Under the pieces are notes generated by a model that saw nothing but the letters and a program-made list of their open reading frames with translations, was not told the origin of the DNA and did no database searches. DNA of 64,000 bases, from the NCBI RefSeq assembly GCF_027460265.1, contig NZ_JAPZBC010000001.1, positions 3,929,001 through 3,993,000 on the forward strand, written 5' to 3'. The position numbers were made by a program, and so were the translations under genes. Source of the stretch: Streptomyces sp. WMMC940 (GTDB taxonomy: Bacteria > Actinomycetota > Actinomycetes > Streptomycetales > Streptomycetaceae). Shown one piece after another: positions 42,981-50,155 of the stretch. How positions within the stretch are numbered: position 1 is the first letter of the stretch; every line of letters begins with the position of its first letter.

Positions 42981-43880
42981 GTGTCCGGATTCGTAGAAAA
43001 GCCCGAGCCGATTCAGGTCCCGGGCCTCACCCACCTCCACACGGGCAAGGTGCGCGATCTCTACGAGAACGAGGCCGGGGACCTCGTGATGGTGGCGAGC
43101 GACCGCATCTCCGCGTACGACTGGGTGCTGCCCACCGAGATCCCCGACAAGGGGCGGGTGCTCACCCGGCTCTCCCTCTGGTGGTTCGACCGTCTGTCGG
43201 ACCTCGTGCCCAACCACGTGATCTCCACCGACCTCCCGGCCGGCGCCCCCGCCGACTGGGCCGGCCGCACTCTCGTCTGCAAGGCCCTCGACATGGTCCC
43301 GGTCGAGTGCGTCGCCCGCGGCTACCTCACCGGCTCCGGCCTCGCCGAGTACGACGAGAGCCGTACGGTCTGCGGGCTGGCCCTGCCCGAGGGGCTGGTG
43401 GACGGTTCGGAGCTGCCCGCCCCGATCTTCACCCCCGCCACCAAGGCCGCGGTCGGCGACCACGACGAGAACGTGCCGTTCGAGGAGGTCGCCCGTCAGG
43501 TCGGCGCGGAGACGGCCGCGCTGCTGCGCCGGACGACGCTCGACGTCTACGCCCGCGCCCGGGACATCGCCCGTGAGCGCGGCATCATCCTCGCCGACAC
43601 CAAGTTCGAGTTCGGCTTCGACGGCGAGCGGCTGATCATCGCGGACGAGGTGCTGACCCCGGACTCCTCGCGTTTCTGGCCCGCCGACCAGTGGCGGCCG
43701 GGCCGCGCCCAGCCGTCGTACGACAAGCAGTACGTGCGCGACTGGCTGACGTCGCCGGCCTCCGGTTGGGACCGCAGGAGCGAGCAGCCCCCGCCGGCCC
43801 TTCCGCGGGACGTCGTGGAGGCGACCCGTGCCCGCTACCTGGAGGCGTACGAGCTGCTGACCGGCACCGCCTGGTCGTGA
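42981..43880 (+). CDS. purC: SAICAR synthetase
   Basis: The 299-residue enzyme (GTG 42981, RBS GGAGGAA) condenses CAIR with aspartate using ATP. Motifs: HTGKVRDLYENEAGDLVMVA, SDRISAYDWVLPTEIPDKG, VVRGYLTGSG-like VECVARGYLTGSGLAEY, ILADTKFEFGFDGERLIIAD and DEVLTPDSSRFWPAD. Length and order fit the eukaryotic-like/actinobacterial form. Confidence 0.97.
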   Translation: MSGFVEKPEPIQVPGLTHLHTGKVRDLYENEAGDLVMVASDRISAYDWVLPTEIPDKGRVLTRLSLWWFDRLSDLVPNHVISTDLPAGAPADWAGRTLVCKALDMVPVECVARGYLTGSGLAEYDESRTVCGLALPEGLVDGSELPAPIFTPATKAAVGDHDENVPFEEVARQVGAETAALLRRTTLDVYARARDIARERGIILADTKFEFGFDGERLIIADEVLTPDSSRFWPADQWRPGRAQPSYDKQYVRDWLTSPASGWDRRSEQPPPALPRDVVEATRARYLEAYELLTGTAWS

Positions 43881-43886
43881 CGCGAA

Positions 43887-43916
43887 GAAGCCCCCGGCCG
43901 CGGGGCCGGGGGCTTC
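43887..43916. terminator. Bidirectional hairpin between purC and tRNA-Gly
   Basis: GAAGCCCCCGGCC (43887-43899) and GGCCGGGGGCTTC (43904-43916) form a perfect 13-bp stem with a 4-nt loop between the convergent purC and tRNA-Gly genes. Confidence 0.75.
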
Positions 43917-43921
43917 TCGAC

Positions 43922-43997
43922 TGGAGCGGACGACGAGGCTCGAACTCGCGACCTCAACCTTGGCAAGGTTGCGCTCTACCAACTGAGCTACGTCCGC
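43922..43997 (-). tRNA. tRNA-Gly (anticodon GCC)
   Basis: On the minus strand: acceptor GCGGACG/CGTCCGC, D arm with GTTGGTA, anticodon stem CAACC/GGTTG around TTGCCAA (GCC), T arm GCGAGTTCGAGCCTCGT and encoded CCA (43922-43924). Confidence 0.95.
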
Positions 43998-44019
43998 ATG
44001 CGCCGTGGCGCGGAGCCCA

Positions 44020-44637
44020 CTATACCCAACCTCGCTCGCGTGCGAGGCGCACCGCGGTGTGCCGGTTCTCCGCGCCCAGTTTCGCCGCCGCCGACGACAG
44101 GTAGTTGCGGACCGTGCCCGGTGAGAGCGAGGCCCGCTCGGCGATCTCCGCGACCGGTGCTCCGTCCCCGGCCAGTTCCAGCACCTCCGCCTCCCGCGCG
44201 GTGAGCGGGGAGTCCCCGGCGGAGATGGCGTCGGCGGCCAACTCGGGGTCGACATAACGGCTTCCCTCGTGCACCGTACGGATGATCTCGGCGAGCCGCC
44301 GGGCGCTGACCGTCTTCGGCACGAATCCGCGCACCCCGGCCGCGAGCGCGCGCTTGAGATGGCCGGGGCGGCCGTGACTGGTCACGATCATCGTCCGGCA
44401 GCCGGGCAGCTCCGCCATCAGCGATGTGGCGACCTTCACACCGTCGCCGCCGGGCATCTGGAGATCCAGTACGGCCACGTCCGGCCGGTGCGAGCGGGCC
44501 ATCGCCAGAGCCTCCGTACCGGATGCGGCCTCCGCGACGACGAGCAGATCGTCCTCGAGCGCGAGCAGCGCGGCGAGCGCGCCACGGATCAGATGCTCGT
44601 CGTCGGCCAGCAGCACCCGCACGCGATCCTGCGTCAC
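44020..44637 (-). CDS. NarL/LuxR-family response regulator
   Basis: The 205-residue protein has a receiver domain (LLADDEHLIRGALAALLA; phospho-Asp in VAVLDLQMPG; Thr in MIVTSHG; Lys in FVPKTVS) and a LuxR HTH (SPLTAREAEVLELAGDGAPV, EIAERASLSPGTVRNYLSSA). It is the last of four genes: ABC ATPase, ABC permease, kinase, regulator, 49 bp after the kinase. It probably activates this exporter operon in response to a membrane signal. Confidence 0.93.
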   Translation of the reverse strand: MTQDRVRVLLADDEHLIRGALAALLALEDDLLVVAEAASGTEALAMARSHRPDVAVLDLQMPGGDGVKVATSLMAELPGCRTMIVTSHGRPGHLKRALAAGVRGFVPKTVSARRLAEIIRTVHEGSRYVDPELAADAISAGDSPLTAREAEVLELAGDGAPVAEIAERASLSPGTVRNYLSSAAAKLGAENRHTAVRLARERGWV

Positions 44638-44686
44638 GCCCAGTCCCTCCTCGCGTTCTCGCTCTCCGTTCCGCCTGTCCCGTACG

Positions 44687-46081
44687 TCACACCACGGCGT
44701 CCCGTTCCGTTCCGCCGGGTTCCCCGCCAGGCGCGCGTTCGTCCGTCGTGCTCCCGCCCGTCGCGGGTTCGTCCGCCGCGCCTCCGGCCTCCGCGGGTTC
44801 GTCCGTCCCGCCGGGCGGCGCGGGGGGCTCCTGCCTCGGCACGTCGGGCGTGCCCCCCGCCGGGACCGGCACTCGTGCGGTGAGGCGGAAGCGGGCGCCC
44901 GGGGCGGGGCCCGCGTTCAGCGTGCCGCCCAGCGCGGCCAGACGCTCCCGCAGCCCGGTGAGACCGGTCCCGGGGGCGCCGGGGGCGGCCGGAGCCCGGA
45001 CACCGTCGTTCTCCACGGTCAGGACCGCGGCGCCGACCGTCGTCGTGAGCCCGATGGCGCACTGCGCGGCGTCCCCGTGGCGCAGTACGTTCGTCGTGGC
45101 CTCGCGGACGACCCAGGCGAGCGCGGACTGGATCTCCACCGGAAGGCCGTCGGCCGTCCGCCCGTCCTCCGGCGATCCGATCGTGCAGCTGATTCCCGCG
45201 GCACCCAACACCCCTCGGGCCCCGTCCAGTTCGGTCCGCAGATCCGCGCCCCGGTAGCCGCGTACGACGTCCCGGACCTCGCGCTGGGAATCCCGGGCGA
45301 TGCGCTGCACTTCGGTCATCTGCTCCAGCGCCCGGTGCTCGCCCCCGCGTTGCGCGAGCTGTACGGCGAGTTCGCTCTTCAGCGCGATCACCGCGAGGTT
45401 GCGGCCCAGCACGTCGTGCAGGTCCCGGCCGAACCGCAGCCGCTCCTCCGCGACCGCGAGTCGCGCCTGCACGTCCCGGGCCTCACGCAGTTCCCACATC
45501 ACCGCGAGGACCCACATCGAGACACGAGCGGTGAAGGCGAGCCAGCCGATGGTGAAGGCGACCGTCCCGAGGGTGAACAGGGTCTCCGCGGTGCCCCGGC
45601 CGGTCAGTGGCACCAGCACGCCCAGCAGAGCCAGCACGCCCCCGTGGACCAGTACCGTCGTTCGTCGCCGCACGATCAGGCAGTGCGCCGTCGCGAAGGG
45701 GACGAGGGCGGTCGACAGTGCCATGGGCAGCGTCCCCTCCATGCCGACCGTCGCGGCCAGCCACAGTGCCGTGCCGGTTGCCAGGGCCGCCACGAACGCG
45801 GCCCCGCCGACCAGCCTCCGGGGGACCGGGCCCTGCCCCAGATAGGCGCCCATCGCGTGCCGGGCCAGCAGGGTGGAGACCACGCCGTTCGCCACCGCGA
45901 GCAGCGGGGCGCCGACGGCCACGGCGGGGTGTGCGCCGAGGCGCACGGGCCGGGTCAGCATGAGCAGCGTCAGCGCGAGCAGCGCCACCCAGACGAGCAG
46001 GTACACGGTGCCGCGTGTGTAGAGGTCCACCTTGGCGAGCCCGCTGCGCCCGCTCCAGCCCCGTACCCGCACCCGGGACAC
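44687..46081 (-). CDS. NarL-type sensor histidine kinase (HisKA_3)
   Basis: The 464-residue protein (GTG 46081) has about five membrane helices in residues 25-180, a short linker helix (REARDVQARLAVAEERLRFG), the HisKA_3 motif RDLHDVLGRNLAVIALKSEL with phospho-His, and the HATPase domain (VVREATTNVLRHG, TVENDGV, GTGLTGLRERLAALGG). The C-terminal ~50 residues are disordered. No large sensory domain is present, so it probably senses the membrane directly or through the ABC proteins, as in LiaS/DesK-type kinases. Confidence 0.92.
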   Translation of the reverse strand: MSRVRVRGWSGRSGLAKVDLYTRGTVYLLVWVALLALTLLMLTRPVRLGAHPAVAVGAPLLAVANGVVSTLLARHAMGAYLGQGPVPRRLVGGAAFVAALATGTALWLAATVGMEGTLPMALSTALVPFATAHCLIVRRRTTVLVHGGVLALLGVLVPLTGRGTAETLFTLGTVAFTIGWLAFTARVSMWVLAVMWELREARDVQARLAVAEERLRFGRDLHDVLGRNLAVIALKSELAVQLAQRGGEHRALEQMTEVQRIARDSQREVRDVVRGYRGADLRTELDGARGVLGAAGISCTIGSPEDGRTADGLPVEIQSALAWVVREATTNVLRHGDAAQCAIGLTTTVGAAVLTVENDGVRAPAAPGAPGTGLTGLRERLAALGGTLNAGPAPGARFRLTARVPVPAGGTPDVPRQEPPAPPGGTDEPAEAGGAADEPATGGSTTDERAPGGEPGGTERDAVV

Positions 46082-46099
46082 CCCCGATCCCTCCGGTCC

Positions 46100-46978
46100 T
46101 CAGCGCCGCGGCTCCCAGCGGAACCACCGTCGCACAGCAAACACCGAGATCACGGTCCAGGCCAGCGCGTTGATTGCCGCGCCGGTGAGTCGTGCGGTGT
46201 CCGCGCCGCCGCCCACGCCGGCCTCCACGAGGCGCATCACGCCGGTCATCGGCAGCAGTTCGCACACCGAGACGACCCGGTCCGGCAGCACGTCGAGCGG
46301 GATGAACAGCCCGGAGCCGCCCGCCGAGACCATGAACAGCGGAAGGGTGGTGATCTGCGCGCTCTCCACGGTCCGGGTGATCGCGGAGGTCGCGGCGGCC
46401 AGGGCCGTCATCACGACGGTGCCCAGCAGCGCTCCGGCGGAGAGGAGTTCGGGCCGCCGGGGGGCGTCCGCGCCGAGGAGCACGACCCCGGCGGCGACCA
46501 CCAGGGCGCTCTGCGCGAGTGCGAGCGCGGCCGCGGGCAGCGCCGTTCCGGCCAGGATCTCCGTGTCGGACACCTCGCCGGTCCGCAGCCGCTTGAGCAC
46601 CAGCTCCTCGCGCCGGGCGACGAAGGCCGAGGTGAGATTGAGGTACACGACCAGGATCAGCACCATGCCGACTCCCCCGGTCATGAGGGCTTCCGCGATG
46701 CTCAGGCCGGCTCCCGCGAGATCCATCCCGCCGAGCGTCCCGCGCAGGGCGCCCACCATCGCGACCGGCATCAGCAGCGCGACGAACAGCGCGGTCCGGT
46801 TCCTCACGAGGAGGGTCAGCTCGGCCCGGCCCAGGGCGCCCAGCCGTCCGGCGGCCGTGGTCCCGGCTCCGGACCCGGCCGGGGCCCCCGTCGCCCGGCT
46901 CGCCCCGCTCTGGCCCGCCGTCTCGGTCCGTGCGGTGCTCGCATGCGTGGTGTTCGTGTGCGTGGTGTTCGTGTTCAC
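46100..46978 (-). CDS. ABC-2 type transporter permease
   Basis: The 292-residue protein has a Thr/Asn/His repeat N-terminus (MNTNTTHTNTTHASTART), then six membrane helices and cytosolic ELTLLVRNRTALFVALLMPV at the coupling region, ARREELVLKRLRTGEVSDTE and a final helix. The GTG start overlaps the ATPase stop (GTGA), showing coupling. It forms an exporter with the upstream ATPase. Confidence 0.9.
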   Translation of the reverse strand: MNTNTTHTNTTHASTARTETAGQSGASRATGAPAGSGAGTTAAGRLGALGRAELTLLVRNRTALFVALLMPVAMVGALRGTLGGMDLAGAGLSIAEALMTGGVGMVLILVVYLNLTSAFVARREELVLKRLRTGEVSDTEILAGTALPAAALALAQSALVVAAGVVLLGADAPRRPELLSAGALLGTVVMTALAAATSAITRTVESAQITTLPLFMVSAGGSGLFIPLDVLPDRVVSVCELLPMTGVMRLVEAGVGGGADTARLTGAAINALAWTVISVFAVRRWFRWEPRR

Positions 46979-47907
46979 AGGGCACCTGCCAGTTCCGTGT
47001 CCGTGCCCGGCCGGGCGATCTCCAGGAACGCCTCCTCGAGCGAGGCGGAGCGGGCGTCGAGGCGGTCGAGCCGTACGCCGGCCTCGTCCGCCCAGCGCAG
47101 CAGTTCGCCGAGCGAGCGCTGCAGTTCACGGGTGCGGATCTCGACGCGCTGTCCGTCCGCGGCGGCCCGCAGTGTGAGCGGCAGCCGGGAGGCGGGTACC
47201 TCCCCCGGCAGGAGGAAGCGGATGCGCGACGGCCGCGAGGCGGTCACCTCGTCCGGGGTGCCGGTGGCGACGATCCGCCCGGCGTGCATGATCGCCAGCC
47301 GGTCGGCCAGGCTTTCCGCCTCCTCCAGGTAGTGCGTGGTCAGCACCACGGTCGTGCCGGCGTCCCGCAGTTCCCGTACCAACTGCCAGGTGTCGCGGCG
47401 CCCTTCGGCGTCGAGGCCGGTCGTCGGCTCGTCGAGGAAGAGGACCTCGGGCCGGCCGAGCAGGGCCAGCGCGAGGTCGAGCCTGCGCCGTTCGCCGCCG
47501 GACAGCTGCTTGACCCGGACGCCGGACCGCCGCCCGAGACCCACGAGATCCAGCGCCTCCCCCGCGGGGCGGGCGCCGCTGGTGCAGCCGGCCCACATCC
47601 GCACCGTCTCGGCGGCCGTCAGGTCGGAGGGGAATCCACCCTCCTGGAGCATGACCCCGATCCGGGGCCGTACGGCGGCCCGTTCGCGGTACGGATCGCG
47701 GCCGAGGACGCGCACGGTGCCGGCGCTCGGGAGGGCGAGTCCCTCCAGCAGTTCGACGGTGGAGGTCTTGCCGGCGCCGTTCGTCCCGAGCAGCGCGAAG
47801 AGTTCACCGCGCCCCACTGAGAAGGTGATTCCGCTCACAGCCTCGAACCCGCCGTGGTAACCGCGGCGCAGTCCGGCTGCCTCGATCACGTGCCCATCGC
47901 TGTTCAT
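46975..47907 (-). CDS. ABC transporter ATP-binding protein (DrrA-like)
   Basis: The 310-residue ATPase has Walker A LLGTNGAGKTST, Q loop in IGVMLQEGGFPS, signature LSGGERRRLDLALALLGRPE, Walker B VLFLDEPTTGLDAEGRRD and the H loop TTHYLEEAE. A DrrA-type C-terminal extension follows (IRFLLPGEVPASRLPLTLRA ... LRWADEAGVRLDRLDARSAS). First gene of the four-gene exporter/two-component operon. Likely exports a drug or lipid. Confidence 0.94.
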   Translation of the reverse strand: MNSDGHVIEAAGLRRGYHGGFEAVSGITFSVGRGELFALLGTNGAGKTSTVELLEGLALPSAGTVRVLGRDPYRERAAVRPRIGVMLQEGGFPSDLTAAETVRMWAGCTSGARPAGEALDLVGLGRRSGVRVKQLSGGERRRLDLALALLGRPEVLFLDEPTTGLDAEGRRDTWQLVRELRDAGTTVVLTTHYLEEAESLADRLAIMHAGRIVATGTPDEVTASRPSRIRFLLPGEVPASRLPLTLRAAADGQRVEIRTRELQRSLGELLRWADEAGVRLDRLDARSASLEEAFLEIARPGTDTELAGAL

Positions 47908-48025
47908 GGATCCAGCGTTCCGCCGGACCCCGGCCGTCGGCAGTGCGCGCTGTCATCGGCGCGCATGACAAATGTCAGAACCAGTGGGCGGAACGGGGAA
48001 GGAAAGGAGGCGGAGGGGGACACGA

Positions 48026-48058
48026 CGAAGGCCCCGGTCGAGATGACCGGGGCCTTCG
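48026..48058 (-). terminator. Hairpin after tRNA-Gly
   Basis: CGAAGGCCCCGGTC (48026-48039) and GACCGGGGCCTTCG (48045-48058) form a 14-bp perfect stem with a 5-nt loop, 6 bp from the 3' end of the tRNA-Gly gene. Confidence 0.75.
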
Positions 48059-48064
48059 TACCCG

Positions 48065-48137
48065 AGCGGACGACGAGATTCGAACTCGCGACCCTCACCT
48101 TGGCAAGGTGATGCTCTACCAACTGAGCCACGTCCGC
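48065..48137 (-). tRNA. tRNA-Gly (anticodon GCC), second copy
   Basis: Minus strand: acceptor GCGGACG/CGTCCGC, anticodon stem TCACC/GGTGA around TTGCCAA, T arm GCGAGTTCGAATCTCGT. It differs from the 43922 copy in the D-arm edge and anticodon stem and lacks an encoded CCA. Confidence 0.95.
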
Positions 48138-48215
48138 ATTGCTCCCGCTCAGCTCTCACTGGCGGTGCGTCCACCACTGTACCCGATCCACCGAGGTGGT
48201 CGGTACGTGGTGCGG

Positions 48216-48287
48216 AGCGGGTGACAGGAATTGCACACTGCGCCTTCCCTCTGGAAGAGGGCTGTTCTACTACTGAACTACACCCGC
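48216..48287 (-). tRNA. Aberrant tRNA-Gly (anticodon UCC by reading)
   Basis: Minus strand, 72 nt: acceptor GCGGGTG/CACCCGC, D stem GTTC/GAAC, anticodon loop CTTCCAG (UCC). The D loop is AGTAGTA, lacking the canonical GG (G18 replaced by A). The T loop region is GTGCAATTC instead of GTTCRANNC (T55 to G). The T stem pairs only if one U is bulged. The A27-43 edge is mismatched. It may be a specialised glycine tRNA or a decaying gene. No CCA encoded. Confidence 0.7.
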
Positions 48288-48423
48288 ACGCTCCGTGAGG
48301 TCCGGCCCTCCGGCCTCGCCCCTCGGCGTGATCCAGACTTTAGCCCACCTGCGGGGGTGCAGCGCAACTCGGTTCTCGCCGGAGCCGGGCCTGCGGGTCT
48401 TCTCCCGCCGTGCGGGCGGGTGT

Positions 48424-48753
48424 TCAGCTCGCCTCCCGGAAGGCCTCGTAGACGCGCTTGGGGATCCGGCCGCGCGCCGGCACGTCCATCTTGTTGGACT
48501 GCGCCCAGGCCCGGACGGCGGCCGGGTCCGGGGCGAGGTCGGTACGCCGGTACTCCTTGCGCGGCCGGCCGGCGTGCCGGGCCGCCTTGCGTCCCGCTGC
48601 CATGTAGGGCGCGAGGGCGGTGCGCAGTTTCTTTGCATTGGCGGGATTGAGGTCGATCTCGTACGACTTCCCGTCCAGCCCGAACGAAACCGTTTCCGCC
48701 GCCGTTCCGCCGTCGATGTCGTCGAAGAGCGTCACCACTACGCGCTGCGCCAC
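48424..48753 (-). CDS. lsrL: Lsr2-family nucleoid-associated protein (LsrL paralogue)
   Basis: The 109-residue protein has the Lsr2 dimerisation part (VVVTLFDDIDGGTAAETVSF, GLDGKSYEIDLNPANAKKLR) and the C-terminal DNA-binding helices (AAVRAWAQSNKMDVPARGRI, PKRVYEAFREAS) with the minor-groove RGR motif. Lsr2 coats AT-rich, often foreign DNA and silences it. Its place next to purS matches the second Streptomyces paralogue, lsrL; the name rests on remembered synteny. It could act on the AT-richer element at 30-35 kb. Confidence 0.9.
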   Translation of the reverse strand: MAQRVVVTLFDDIDGGTAAETVSFGLDGKSYEIDLNPANAKKLRTALAPYMAAGRKAARHAGRPRKEYRRTDLAPDPAAVRAWAQSNKMDVPARGRIPKRVYEAFREAS

Positions 48754-48856
48754 GGATATCGGTCCTTTCCTGCGGTCCGCCGTGCGGGTCGGTACAGGTC
48801 AGTGCTGACCCGGGGCGTATCCGGTATTCCGGCTGTTGCGGGGGCAATGCTGCTTT

Positions 48857-48880
48857 CCGCTGTATTCCTTTGTACAGCGG
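48857..48880. promoter_or_regulatory. 8-bp inverted repeat in the lsrL-purS intergenic region
   Basis: CCGCTGTA (48857-48864) and TACAGCGG (48873-48880) are exact complements with an 8-nt spacer. The surrounding ~250 bp is notably AT-richer than the window and holds the divergent lsrL and purS promoters. Confidence 0.5.
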
Positions 48881-49052
48881 GCGGCATCGTATTGGGAAGC
48901 CCAGTCAATTGTGTCCGCGTGTCCTCGGCAATGGGTCGGCTCGGTTTTTCCCTGGATTTCCCCTTCGCGTTCTCCGTATATCTATGCGCGTAGATTTTTC
49001 GGGCGGGTACGCTGAGGGAACCGCCTTCAGCACCACACCATCGGGAGTGCCA

Positions 49053-49298
49053 GTGGCACGCGTCGTAGTCGACGTCATGCTCAAGCCGGAGATCCTCGAC
49101 CCGCAGGGCCAGGCGGTGCAGCGCGCACTGCCCCGCCTGGGCTTCGAGGGGATCGCGGACGTACGTCAGGGAAAGCGCTTCGAACTCGAGGTCGACGGGC
49201 CGGTCGACGAGGCCGCCCTCGCCCGTATCCACGAGATGGCGGAAACGTTCCTCGCGAACACCGTCATCGAGGACTTCGTCGTCAAGGTGGAGTCGTGA
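49053..49298 (+). CDS. purS: Phosphoribosylformylglycinamidine synthase subunit PurS
   Basis: The 81-residue protein [59 protein letters not shown] is the small FGAM-synthase subunit that bridges PurL and PurQ. GTG 49053 follows GGGAG. Its stop overlaps the purQ start (GTGA). Confidence 0.95.
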   Translation: MARVVVDVMLKPEILDPQGQAVQRALPRLGFEGIADVRQGKRFELEVDGPVDEAALARIHEMAETFLANTVIEDFVVKVES

Positions 49299-49975
49299 CG
49301 GCTCGTATCGGTGTCGTCACGTTTCCTGGGACGCTCGACGACCAGGACGCACTGCGCGCCGTCCGTCTCGCGGGCGCCGAGCCCGTTTCGCTGTGGCACC
49401 GCGACAAGGACCTCAAGCAGGTCGACGCGGTCGTCCTCGCGGGAGGCTTCTCCTACGGCGACTATCTCCGGGCGGGCGCCATCTCCCGCTTCTCGCCGGT
49501 GATGGAAACGATCATCGACCGGGCGAAGTCCGGGATGCCGGTCCTCGGGATCTGCAACGGCTTCCAGATCCTCACCGAGGCCCATCTGCTGCCGGGCGCG
49601 ATGCTCCGCAACAACCATCTGCACTTCATCTGCCGCGACCAGAAGCTGCGGGTGGACAACGCGGAGACGGCCTGGACCGCCGACTACGAGCAGGGTCAGG
49701 AGATCTCCGTTCCGCTGAAGAACATGGACGGTCGCTACGTCGCCGACGAGCGCGTCCTCGACGAGCTCGAGGCCGAGGGCCGGGTCGCCTTCCGCTACCT
49801 GGACCTGAACCCGAACGGCTCGCTGCGCGACATCGCCGGAATCACCAACGCCGCGGGCAATGTCGTCGGGCTGATGCCCCACCCCGAGCACGCCGTGGAG
49901 CCCCTCGTCGGCACAGGCGGCACGGACGGCCTCGGGTTCTTCACCTCGATCATCAAGAGGCTGGTCGCCGCATGA
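49295..49975 (+). CDS. purQ: FGAM synthase glutaminase subunit PurQ
   Basis: The 226-residue class I glutamine amidotransferase provides ammonia to Pur[21 protein letters not shown], nucleophile Cys in [11 protein letters not shown], and His-Glu in [11 protein letters not shown]. Overlaps purS at GTGA and the first leader ORF at ATGA (49972-49975). Confidence 0.97.
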   Translation: MTARIGVVTFPGTLDDQDALRAVRLAGAEPVSLWHRDKDLKQVDAVVLAGGFSYGDYLRAGAISRFSPVMETIIDRAKSGMPVLGICNGFQILTEAHLLPGAMLRNNHLHFICRDQKLRVDNAETAWTADYEQGQEISVPLKNMDGRYVADERVLDELEAEGRVAFRYLDLNPNGSLRDIAGITNAAGNVVGLMPHPEHAVEPLVGTGGTDGLGFFTSIIKRLVAA

Positions 49976-50064
49976 AACTCGACACCGGAGCAGCCGAGGG
50001 AGCGAGTGAGCGCCCCGCCCGCGTCCGCAGCACCATCCGCACGCGAAGGAGCGACCGAGCGTGA
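49972..50064 (+). CDS. 30-residue leader-like ORF 1 between purQ and purL
   Basis: ATG 49972 overlaps the purQ stop (ATGA). The peptide [30 protein letters not shown] ends at TGA 50062-50064, which overlaps the GTG start of the next 30-residue frame. It lies on the first copy of an 89-bp tandem repeat. It probably passes ribosomes along rather than making a functional product. Confidence 0.5.
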   Translation: MKLDTGAAEGASERPARVRSTIRTRRSDRA

Positions 50065-50155
50065 CCCTCGACACCGGAGCAGCCGAGGGAGCGAGTGAGC
50101 GCCCCGCCCGCGTCCGCAGCACCATCCGCACGCGAAGGAGCGACCGAGCGTGACC
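49978..50155 (+). repeat. 89-bp tandem duplication at the purQ-purL junction
   Basis: Bases 49978-50066 are repeated exactly at 50067-50155, and the first nine bases recur once more (50156-50164). Each copy holds a GAAGGAGC RBS and a GTGACCCTCGACACC start, so the purL start is present twice. Confidence 0.95.
50061..50153 (+). CDS. 30-residue leader-like ORF 2 between purQ and purL
   Basis: GTG 50061 is the duplicated purL-type start (RBS GAAGGAGC). The peptide starts [20 protein letters not shown] and is identical to ORF 1 except at residue 2. It stops at TGA 50151-50153, overlapping the purL GTG at 50150 (GTGA). The chain purQ, ORF 1, ORF 2, purL is therefore linked by three consecutive overlaps. 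Confidence 0.5.
   Translation: MTLDTGAAEGASERPARVRSTIRTRRSDRA

Noticed and set aside
43922..48287. tRNA-Gly genes as att sites of another element
   Set aside because: The two tRNA-Gly(GCC) copies are complete, differ from each other, and the genes between them have normal codon usage with no integrase.
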